Assembly (NCBI GenBank): GCA_938001995.1 | Contig: CALLAV010000028.1 | Span: 1-14,969 of the forward strand | Source: an uncultured Amylibacter sp. | Lineage (GTDB): Bacteria; Pseudomonadota; Alphaproteobacteria; Rhodobacterales; Rhodobacteraceae | Direction of reading: 5' to 3' | DNA length: 14,969 nucleotides | In this document: one piece after another, positions 8,253-14,377 of the stretch | Position numbering within the stretch: the first letter of the stretch is position 1 | Layout of the letters: every line of letters begins with the position of its first letter | Position numbers and translations under genes: made by a program | The notes under the pieces: model-generated | The model's input: only the letters and a program-made list of their open reading frames with translations | What the model was told of the DNA's origin: nothing | Database searches by the model: none

Positions 8253-8938
8253 TTCTGCCCAAACAGGATTGTACGCTCTTCGACAGTGTGGGGACGGCTT
8301 GGGCGTTTGTCTTTTCCGAGTGACACACCGCGCTGCACGGCGGGGCGGTCTTTGACGCGGGCACGCCAAGCCACAACGTTAGGAAAATCATCAAGCGACA
8401 AGCCCATTGCTTTGCCGATTAGAACCCACGGCCAGCACATCATGTCGGCAATGGAATAGTCATCGACAATGTAGTCGCGTCCTTCCAATCGGCGTTCCAA
8501 AACGCCCAGGCAACGGGTGTATTCGCCTGCATATCGTTTTGCCGCGTAACCGTCTTTCTCGGTGTCGGGCGCATAGTTGTGAAAATGGCTGTGCTGCCCC
8601 GCCATTGGTCCTTGGTTGCCCGTTTGCCAGAACAACCATTCCAGCGTTTCTTTGCGTTTTACGGGGTCTGTGGCGATGAATTTGCCTGTCTTTTCGGCCA
8701 GATACCACATGATTGCGCCGCTTTCGAAAACGGAGACGGGATCGCCACTGACATCGTGGTCGACAATTGCGGGCATGCGGTTATTTGGGCTAATTGCCAG
8801 GAATTCTGGTGCGAATTGTTCGCCTTTGCCGATGTGTAGCATGCGGGTGGTGTAGGGGATTGCCAGCTCTTCTAAAAGGATCGAAACCTTCCAGCCGTTG
8901 GGTGTTGGCCAATAGTAAAAATCAAGCGGTTTGGTCAT
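8249..8938 (-). CDS. Glutathione transferase, Nu-class / YfcG-like disulfide oxidoreductase
   Basis: This 229-residue glutathione S-transferase resembles E. coli YfcG and YghU. The thioredoxin-like N-terminal domain has PTPNGWKVSILLEE, where Thr12 and Asn14 match the Thr9 and Asn11 that hold glutathione sulfur in YfcG, then SPNNRMPAIVD (cis-Pro loop) and FESGAI, the Glu-Ser pair that binds glutathione. The helical C-terminal domain has the WLFWQTGNQGPMAGQ segment of this class. Known members bind one or two glutathione molecules and reduce disulfide compounds using glutathione, with weak classical transferase activity. The protein is cytoplasmic. Its ATG overlaps the CaiB/BaiF stop, and its own stop overlaps the permease start, both as ATGA, implying translational coupling and a shared task. 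Confidence 0.92.
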   Translation of the reverse strand: MTKPLDFYYWPTPNGWKVSILLEELAIPYTTRMLHIGKGEQFAPEFLAISPNNRMPAIVDHDVSGDPVSVFESGAIMWYLAEKTGKFIATDPVKRKETLEWLFWQTGNQGPMAGQHSHFHNYAPDTEKDGYAAKRYAGEYTRCLGVLERRLEGRDYIVDDYSIADMMCWPWVLIGKAMGLSLDDFPNVVAWRARVKDRPAVQRGVSLGKDKRPSRPHTVEERTILFGQK

Positions 8939-10134
8939 GATGCATTCCCCAGATTGATTGCGCCGTCTGCGGCGAGTGCTTCGATGTCCGCATCTGATAG
9001 GCCTGCTTCGCGCAGGATCTCGGCGGTGTGTTCGCCAAGTGTCGGAGGCGGCATACGCACCTCGGTCGGGGTCTCAGAAAATCGTGGTGCAGGTCGTGCT
9101 TGGCGTAGGCGGCCTGCCGTTGGGTGATGGTATTCCATAATTGTGTCGTTTGCCTGCACCTGTGGATGCACGCGCATTTCGCGGCGGTGTAGGACGGGTG
9201 CGCATGGTACGTCTTCGGCCTCTAACCGCGTTAACCAGTCGTCAGTGGTGCGGGTGCGCAGGACGTCTTGGGTCAGGGTTAGGCGTTCGTCAATGTTTTT
9301 GCCGCGCAGGGCGGCGGTTTTAAACCGTGGATCATCAACCAGTTCCGGCATATCAAAAGCACGGGACAGGTTCGCCCATTCCTTGTTTGATTGCACCGCG
9401 ACAGAGATGTATCCATCTGCGGTTTCGTAGATCAGATCGATAAAGCTTTGGGCGTTTTCTTGGGCGAATTCATTGCCTACGAACGTGTGCCCGCCCATAT
9501 CGGACCCCCACAAAAACGCAATGACAGTGTCGAGCATCGAGAGTTTGATGTGTTGTCCCACGCCCGTGCGCTCGCGGTGAAACAGGGCGGCAGAGATGGC
9601 CTGCGACGCGGCAAAGCCAGTGAGTTTGTCAGGCAGAATGGTGCGTACCAGACGCGGGCGGTTTTGATCTGATCCAGCTTGGACTGTTGTTAGGCCAGAG
9701 AGCGCTTGGACCAGTGGATCATAGACGGGTTTTTGTGCGTAAGGCCCCGTTTCACCAAAGCCCGAAATAGACACGTAGATAATGTCGTCTTTGATCTTGC
9801 GGCAGGCGGCTTCGCCAACACCAATGCGGTCTGCGACGCTCGGGCGAAAATTCTGCACAATCACGTCAGCGGTTTTCACCAATGACTTAAAGGCGGCCAA
9901 ACAGCGCTCGTCCTTAAGGTTCAGTGTCAGCGAGCGTTTGTTGCGATTGTTGTTCACAAAAGACGCCGACATGCCCGCGCGACGGGTGGAAACCATCCGC
10001 GTGTGGTCCCCTGTTTCCGGGGTTTCAATCTTGATCACATCGGCCCCTTGATCCGCAAGGATCAACGTAGTTGTCGGCCCTGATATCATCGAGGTTAGAT
10101 CAAGAATGCGAATGCCGTCAAAAAGGGATGCCAT
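8935..10134 (-). CDS. CaiB/BaiF family III CoA-transferase
   Basis: A 399-residue protein, the usual length for family III acyl-CoA transferases. It opens with LFDGIRILDLTSMISGPTTTLILADQGADVIKIE, the conserved N-terminal CoA-binding stretch (quoted here only as a landmark across residues 4-37), followed by NRNKRSLTLNLK (64-74), VIVQNFRPSVADRIG and the SGFGETGPY motif. Asp139 in VYDPLVQALSG aligns with the aspartate that carries the acyl or CoA group in this family. Enzymes of this kind move CoA between carboxylic acids; oxalate, carnitine, mesaconate and others are known substrates, and none can be chosen from sequence alone. The start ATG 10134 has a weak AGG upstream. It heads a unit with GST and EamA genes, suggesting uptake, activation or export of one small organic acid or conjugate. 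No acyl-CoA dehydrogenase or hydratase is adjacent. Confidence 0.9.
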   Translation of the reverse strand: MASLFDGIRILDLTSMISGPTTTLILADQGADVIKIETPETGDHTRMVSTRRAGMSASFVNNNRNKRSLTLNLKDERCLAAFKSLVKTADVIVQNFRPSVADRIGVGEAACRKIKDDIIYVSISGFGETGPYAQKPVYDPLVQALSGLTTVQAGSDQNRPRLVRTILPDKLTGFAASQAISAALFHRERTGVGQHIKLSMLDTVIAFLWGSDMGGHTFVGNEFAQENAQSFIDLIYETADGYISVAVQSNKEWANLSRAFDMPELVDDPRFKTAALRGKNIDERLTLTQDVLRTRTTDDWLTRLEAEDVPCAPVLHRREMRVHPQVQANDTIMEYHHPTAGRLRQARPAPRFSETPTEVRMPPPTLGEHTAEILREAGLSDADIEALAADGAINLGNAS

Positions 10135-10196
10135 GGCGTGCCTAGCTGTTGCGCGTGTTGGGGCAGTTCAATTCAATTCGCGCAGCTTGGCAAGCG

Positions 10197-11717
10197 TTAG
10201 CGTGCGGTCAGTACGATTTCGATCCAACCGCTTTCGGTTGCATCCGAAAAAGGTTCCGCACTCACAAGCCCGTTGGCAGAGACCTGTGTGCCGCTGAATT
10301 TGCCGTTTGCGATCAAGCTACGGGCTACGGACAAGGCGCGGTTTTGGCTGATGAACCATGCTTCCTCGGAATTGCCAGTGCCATAGCTGTCCACGCGGAT
10401 CATCCAATCGATGCCTTCTGGCACGCGTGAAACGGTGTCTTTCAAGATTGCAGCGATTTCGTTGAGCTTGATGCCGTCGCTCTCTTGCAGCTTGGCGGAG
10501 TTCTTCGCGAAAATCTGTGACGCGGGGATCAGAATGCGATCTGTAGATGTTGATGTGTCAGCGCTGGGTGCAGATGCCAGGATGAAGTCGCGCATTTGTG
10601 TATTCAACCGTGCGACGATCGCCGCGCCTTGCTCAGAACGTGTGGCTTGATCAGCGCGCAAGGTAGATTGCGACGTGTCAAAGGCCGTTTTGGCTCGATT
10701 GACGTCGGCTTGCAGGTCGGACAGGGTGTTCGCTGCCGTGGCTTTTTGTGCGGTGAAATCTTGCATGGTCAAGGATTCATTCTGCAAGATCGCTTGCTGG
10801 GCGTCCAACTCATCTTGCGCCACATCCAGTTCGCCTTGAATTTCGGCAATCAAAGCGTTGCGCGTGTCTATGGCCGCTTTGCGTCTGGCTTGATGCTCTT
10901 TAAAGGCGGCGTCAGCGGCTGCAAATTTCTCATATGCGCTGGTTTCGGCTTGTTTGGCATTTGCCAATTGCTCGTCTGCTTTCAATAGGCGTTCGCCCAC
11001 TTCGATTTGACGTTTGCGGGTTGCCGCAAGCGCGTCTTTGGCTGCGAGTTCTGACTTCTTTGCGTTTTCGGCTTGCGAGACCGCGTCTTTGAAGAAATCC
11101 GTTTCGATGTCGCCATTGTCATCGCCATCGGAAATTACGGCCTGAGCGGATTTTACGGCTTCGACCAAAACTTCGGCGGCGCTAAAGGCGGCTTGCGCTG
11201 CGGCTGCTGCGTTTTTTAATTGTTCGACTGTGGAGCGCAGTTTTGCGTGCTCTTCTTTCATCGCCTTAATGTCGGCTTGCAACGTTTCAGAAGAAGAAAT
11301 GACGGTGTTTAGGTTCTGCTGGCTTTGCAGCAGTGCATTGGACAGCTCTTCGCCTTTGGGGTCTTCGTCAGATGTGTCCACTTGGGAGAGGCGTTTTTTG
11401 GCTTCTGCCACCTTTAGAACGGCGCTGGATAGACCCTGTTTTGCTGCGTCAACTTTGGCCTGTTGGGCATCGACTGTTTCCAAAAGCGCCGTGTTTTTTT
11501 CTTCAAAAGCGGCTTGCGCGGCAATGGCGTCATCCAAGGCGTCGCGCTTGCTTTGCCAGTCAGCAACAAGCGCGTTGTATTCGGCAATTGGGGCAGGTGT
11601 GAGGCTGATTGATTGTGCAGCAGCGCTTTGAGGGTAGGACGCTGAAAGGAGCAGGGCACAAGTTAGTGCGGGGATGGAGAAAAACGGGTTGATTGATTTA
11701 CTGAAACGACGTGCCAC
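10197..11717 (-). CDS. Exported coiled-coil protein with OmpA/MotB-like C-terminal domain
   Basis: This 506-residue protein has a signal peptide (MARRFSK, hydrophobic core, predicted cut near SAAA-QS at 34/35). Residues of about 45-390 are almost entirely Ala/Glu/Lys/Gln heptad-like sequence, so a long periplasmic coiled coil is expected. Residues 393-506 resemble a divergent OmpA_C/MotB peptidoglycan-binding domain: an IPASQIFAKNSAKL strand-helix start, then VDSYG near 442-446 and SQNRALSVARSL (457-468), where Arg460 matches the diaminopimelate-contacting arginine of the family. The usual GHTD and NRR motifs are altered, so wall binding is likely but unproven. The start is GTG at 11717, with GGTGGAA upstream; there is no nearby in-frame ATG. 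Sixty-two bases separate it from the CaiB/BaiF gene with no clear terminator. I do not recognise a named family. Confidence 0.8.
   Translation of the reverse strand: MARRFSKSINPFFSIPALTCALLLSASYPQSAAAQSISLTPAPIAEYNALVADWQSKRDALDDAIAAQAAFEEKNTALLETVDAQQAKVDAAKQGLSSAVLKVAEAKKRLSQVDTSDEDPKGEELSNALLQSQQNLNTVISSSETLQADIKAMKEEHAKLRSTVEQLKNAAAAAQAAFSAAEVLVEAVKSAQAVISDGDDNGDIETDFFKDAVSQAENAKKSELAAKDALAATRKRQIEVGERLLKADEQLANAKQAETSAYEKFAAADAAFKEHQARRKAAIDTRNALIAEIQGELDVAQDELDAQQAILQNESLTMQDFTAQKATAANTLSDLQADVNRAKTAFDTSQSTLRADQATRSEQGAAIVARLNTQMRDFILASAPSADTSTSTDRILIPASQIFAKNSAKLQESDGIKLNEIAAILKDTVSRVPEGIDWMIRVDSYGTGNSEEAWFISQNRALSVARSLIANGKFSGTQVSANGLVSAEPFSDATESGWIEIVLTAR
11094..11129 (-). other. EF-hand-like acidic loop inside the coiled coil
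   Basis: Residues 197-208 read DGDDNGDIETDF. Asp, Asp, Asn, Gly and Ile sit at positions 1, 3, 5, 6 and 8 of a calcium loop, but position 12 is Phe instead of Glu or Asp. It breaks the heptad pattern between two helical stretches. Calcium binding is inference; a simple acidic hinge is the alternative. Confidence 0.35.
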
Positions 11718-11810
11718 TCGAACTATTCCACCCTGTCTGGTCTGTTTTCGTCGGGTTTTATCTGGTCGCAGATTATTGCGATGTGATCCCCGATCCTTTT
11801 CTGCCTTCTT

Positions 11811-11839
11811 TCAGTAGACAGGTTTTAGCGATGCGTCAA
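11811..11839 (-). promoter_or_regulatory. Candidate promoter of the coiled-coil/OmpA-like gene
   Basis: On the minus strand TTGACG (11834-11839), 17 bases, then TACTGA (11811-11816). The -35 element is strong for alphaproteobacteria and the -10 is moderate. Transcription would begin near 11804 and give a leader of about 87 bases containing the TCGCA/TGCGA dyad. Confidence 0.45.
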
Positions 11840-11909
11840 CGAAAGCTAACCATATATAGATGTGCAGTTTAGGTTTTGCGCCAGCGGTTGATCTGGTCCG
11901 ATATCTGGG

Positions 11910-11992
11910 GCCAAAAAAGCACGCTGCGGCGTAAACGATTCTATTGGGGCGCAACCGACAATTATGTGGGGTTGAGTGGCGTCTTTTTTGGC
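11910..11992. repeat. Ten-base inverted repeat enclosing two smaller hairpins
   Basis: GCCAAAAAAG (11910-11919) is perfectly complementary to CTTTTTTGGC (11983-11992). Inside lie ACGC-TGCG-GCGT (11921-11932) and CAACC/GGTTG (11952-11956 with 11970-11974). The three pairings are compatible with one three-way junction in RNA; as DNA, the A6/T6 tracts would bend the helix. Confidence 0.5.
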
Positions 11993-12125
11993 GCGAAATT
12001 ATGCACTTTGGATTTGTTGGCGATATTCTTTGTTTGATCGTGGATATTTAGAAAAAAGGCGAGAAATTGCTGTCAACAACTGTTGCGCGTCATACACAAT
12101 ACTGGCAGATTACCGCTAAATGTAT

Positions 12126-12132
12126 GGGAGAG
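12126..12132 (+). promoter_or_regulatory. Ribosome-binding site fixing the first LysM-SBP start
   Basis: GGGAGAG lies seven bases before ATG 12140. It rules out the in-frame TTG at 12083 and places the start directly before a standard signal peptide. Confidence 0.85.
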
Positions 12133-12139
12133 TTGGACA

Positions 12140-13237
12140 ATGATCACTAGATGTTTGATTGCGGCAGGGATTTCGCTTGTTTTGGGGGCAAGCGCGGCTG
12201 TGGCACAGACTTGCGGTGGGAACTATACTGTGAAGGGCGGGGATTCCTTGTCTGTTATCGCAGATTCTTTGTACAAGGATGCGAAAAAGTGGACTGCCAT
12301 CCATCAGGGTAATGTCGCCACTATTGGTAGCAATCCAAACAGTATTCGCGTTGGCCAAACATTGCGCCTGACCTGTATCGGTGGCCTTCCCACTGGATTA
12401 GAAGGTGGCACGGTTCAATCAACCGTTGCGTCGGCAAACCCGGCGGTGCAAACATCCTCAACCGCGTCTGCGGCGGTTCAGGTTGCTGCCGCAAATCGTA
12501 AATTGAAATTGTTGACGGCGGACGACAACGCGCCGTTCACGGACAGTTCGTTGCCAGGCGGTGGGTTGTTGACCGAGGTTGTGGATTCCGCGCTCAAAAG
12601 CAATTCGGACGTGAAAGACTTTGGTATTTATGTGGTGAATGACTGGTCCGCACATTTGGATCCGCTGATCACCGACGCGGTGTTCGATCTGGGCTTCCCT
12701 TGGTACAAGCCTGATTGCAAATTGCAGCCGGATACTTTCCGCTGTGCCGAGTTGAAATTCTCGGAGCCAATGTTTGAAATTTTGATGCTTTTGTATCAGC
12801 CGAAGGATCGTCAATTCGCGTTCAATACAGACACGGACATGCATGGTAAGTCTATTTGCCGACCCAAAGGTTGGTTGACCTATGATTTGGATGGTGCTGG
12901 GCGCAACTGGCTTGCCAACAATCTGGTAGAATTGAAGCAAGCGGATACAGTTGCGGATTGCTTTGAAATGATGCTGGCGGGTGATGTGGATTCTGTTTCC
13001 ATGGATGAATTCGTGGGGCGGACGTCGATCAAGGAGTTGGGGATCGGAGACAAAGTTCACACTGTCGACACGAAGCCGATTTCCATCCAAGGCATGCATG
13101 TTGTCGTTGGCAAAGAGCATCCGCAGGGCGATGAAATGCTGGCGTTGATTGATGCGGGCTTGGCCAACCTAAAGGCGTCTGGGGATTATCAACGGATTTT
13201 GGACACGCACATGTCGCGCATCTGGGCGGATTTCTAA
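12140..13237 (+). CDS. Exported LysM plus family-3-like solute-binding protein, paralog A
   Basis: A 365-residue protein. Residues 1-23 are a signal peptide with a predicted cut after AAVAQ or just before it. Residues 29-78 are a LysM domain (YTVKGGDSLSVIA opening, VGQTLRL end), which binds N-acetylglucosamine-containing glycans such as peptidoglycan. A Ser/Thr/Ala-rich linker (about 80-118) leads to a type 2 periplasmic-binding fold (121-365) resembling SBP_bac_3: LLTADDNAPFTD opens it, DLGFPWYKPDC lies where the family has its ligand loop, RCAELKFSEP matches the usual R-x5-6-FS-P segment, and AGDVDSVSMDE matches the late acidic segment. Mature cysteines are at 25, 79, 193, 202, 240 and 274. 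No permease or ATPase is nearby, so it may sense or hold a ligand rather than feed a transporter. A second copy follows 42 bases later. Confidence 0.87.
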   Translation: MITRCLIAAGISLVLGASAAVAQTCGGNYTVKGGDSLSVIADSLYKDAKKWTAIHQGNVATIGSNPNSIRVGQTLRLTCIGGLPTGLEGGTVQSTVASANPAVQTSSTASAAVQVAAANRKLKLLTADDNAPFTDSSLPGGGLLTEVVDSALKSNSDVKDFGIYVVNDWSAHLDPLITDAVFDLGFPWYKPDCKLQPDTFRCAELKFSEPMFEILMLLYQPKDRQFAFNTDTDMHGKSICRPKGWLTYDLDGAGRNWLANNLVELKQADTVADCFEMMLAGDVDSVSMDEFVGRTSIKELGIGDKVHTVDTKPISIQGMHVVVGKEHPQGDEMLALIDAGLANLKASGDYQRILDTHMSRIWADF

Positions 13238-13279
13238 GCAAGTGATGCGGTTGAGGAGAACGGCCTTCTGGGGGAAACT

Positions 13280-14377
13280 ATGCTACGAAAATTGATTTCA
13301 GCGGGACTGTTTTCGGCGATCGCAGGCGGCGCTATGGCGCAAGAGGATTGTGGTCGGACCTACGTTTTGCAGCAAGGGGACACGTTGTTGTCGATTGCGC
13401 AGGACTACTACGCGGAACGTAGCAAATGGTCGGTGATCTATTACGCAAACGAAACGGCTTTGGGCGGTAATCTGGTTGATTTGCCCGAAGGTGTGACGCT
13501 GAACATTCCGTGTGTGGATGGGGAAACGCTGAAACCGACGAACATCACGGAAACAGTTGCCGCACCAGAACCTGATCCCGAGCCTGAGCCGGAAGTGACC
13601 ATCGCACCGATTGAAACACCATTGTTGCAAGATGATGCAGATATCAAGCTGGTGACAGGGTCAAACTATGCGCCGTTTACGGATCAAGACTGGCCCAACA
13701 ACGGTATGATGTTCGAACTGGTGAATGCAGCATTCGAAGAAGCGCCGTCACCTCTGCCGTTTTCGATTGTTTGGGAGAATGACTGGTCCAAGCACTTGTT
13801 CCCAATGCTCGACAGCAAACAGGTTGATATGGGGTTCCCGTGGTATCGCCCGAATTGTGAGGCAGAGCCGCAGAATGAGCGCTGTGCGAACTTCCACTTT
13901 TCGAAGTCCGTATTTGATATTCTTGTCCTGATCTACGTGAATGCAGAGGCGCCGTTTGATTTCGACAAAGACGAAGACTTATTTGGCAAGACTATCTGTC
14001 GTGAAAAGGGGTATTTTACGCATGACCTAGATGGGCCAGACCGCCGTTGGGTCACAGATGGCAAGATCACGCTCGTGCGGGCTGACACGACGGATGACTG
14101 TTTCCGCATGGTGGCCGCGGGCGACGTGGACGCGGTGTCGGTGAACGAGTTTCTGGGAACGGGTAAGCTGAAAGAGTTGTCGTTGCAGGAAAAGGTTGTG
14201 GCGTTGGAACGGCCTGTGGGAACGCAAGGCCTGCATGTTGTGATTTCAAAGCGGCATTGGCGTGGGACAACGAACCTTTATCGGTTCAATGCAGGACTAG
14301 AGCAGCTGAAAAAGACTGATCGGTATGACGCAATTGTATCGCGCCATATGGAGCTGTTTCGGCAGCGCAATCGTTAA
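13280..14377 (+). CDS. Exported LysM plus family-3-like solute-binding protein, paralog B
   Basis: This is the second gene of the operon, also 365 residues. It has a signal peptide (1-20, AGGAMA-QE), a LysM domain (28-77, YVLQQGDTLLSIA opening), a proline/acid-rich linker (about 95-106) and the same solute-binding fold (122-365). By hand count about 80 of 180 residues are identical to paralog A over 121-300 with no gap. Cysteines are at 24, 78, 193, 202, 240 and 274, four of them at identical numbers. DMGFPWYRPNC, RCANFHFS and AGDVDAVSVNE repeat the signature segments, but Asn289 replaces Asp289 of paralog A. ATG 13280 follows GGGGGA. The linkers differ completely, so the copies are old and have diverged in tether and perhaps ligand. 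The stop overlaps that of the converging TerB-like gene. Confidence 0.87.
   Translation: MLRKLISAGLFSAIAGGAMAQEDCGRTYVLQQGDTLLSIAQDYYAERSKWSVIYYANETALGGNLVDLPEGVTLNIPCVDGETLKPTNITETVAAPEPDPEPEPEVTIAPIETPLLQDDADIKLVTGSNYAPFTDQDWPNNGMMFELVNAAFEEAPSPLPFSIVWENDWSKHLFPMLDSKQVDMGFPWYRPNCEAEPQNERCANFHFSKSVFDILVLIYVNAEAPFDFDKDEDLFGKTICREKGYFTHDLDGPDRRWVTDGKITLVRADTTDDCFRMVAAGDVDAVSVNEFLGTGKLKELSLQEKVVALERPVGTQGLHVVISKRHWRGTTNLYRFNAGLEQLKKTDRYDAIVSRHMELFRQRNR

Larger units (their letters stand above)
11718..12139. other. 422-base divergent regulatory region without a gene
   Basis: This region separates the coiled-coil/OmpA-like gene from the LysM-SBP operon. It holds a candidate promoter for the minus-strand gene (11811-11839), a short dyad TCGCA-GATTAT-TGCGA (11766-11781), a 10-base inverted repeat with two inner hairpins (11910-11992), and a TTGACA hexamer on the minus strand (12071-12076) next to CAACA-AC-TGTTG (12074-12085). 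No open frame here has a plausible start or codon pattern. It is long for a genome this compact. Confidence 0.6.

Noticed and set aside
8253..8369. 39-codon N-terminal extension of the EamA permease
   Set aside because: It is arginine-rich, lies in another frame of the GST gene, and removes the ATGA coupling.
10135..10196. Terminator between the coiled-coil gene and the CaiB/BaiF gene
   Set aside because: The possible GCTGCGCG/CGCGC pairing is imperfect and has no T run on the minus strand.
12083..12139. TTG start 19 codons upstream for paralog A
   Set aside because: It would place a hydrophilic stretch before the signal peptide, and the good ribosome-binding site serves ATG 12140.
12458..13120. 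Minus-strand open frame of 220 codons
   Set aside because: It is antisense to paralog A, with arginine- and histidine-rich sequence and no start signal.
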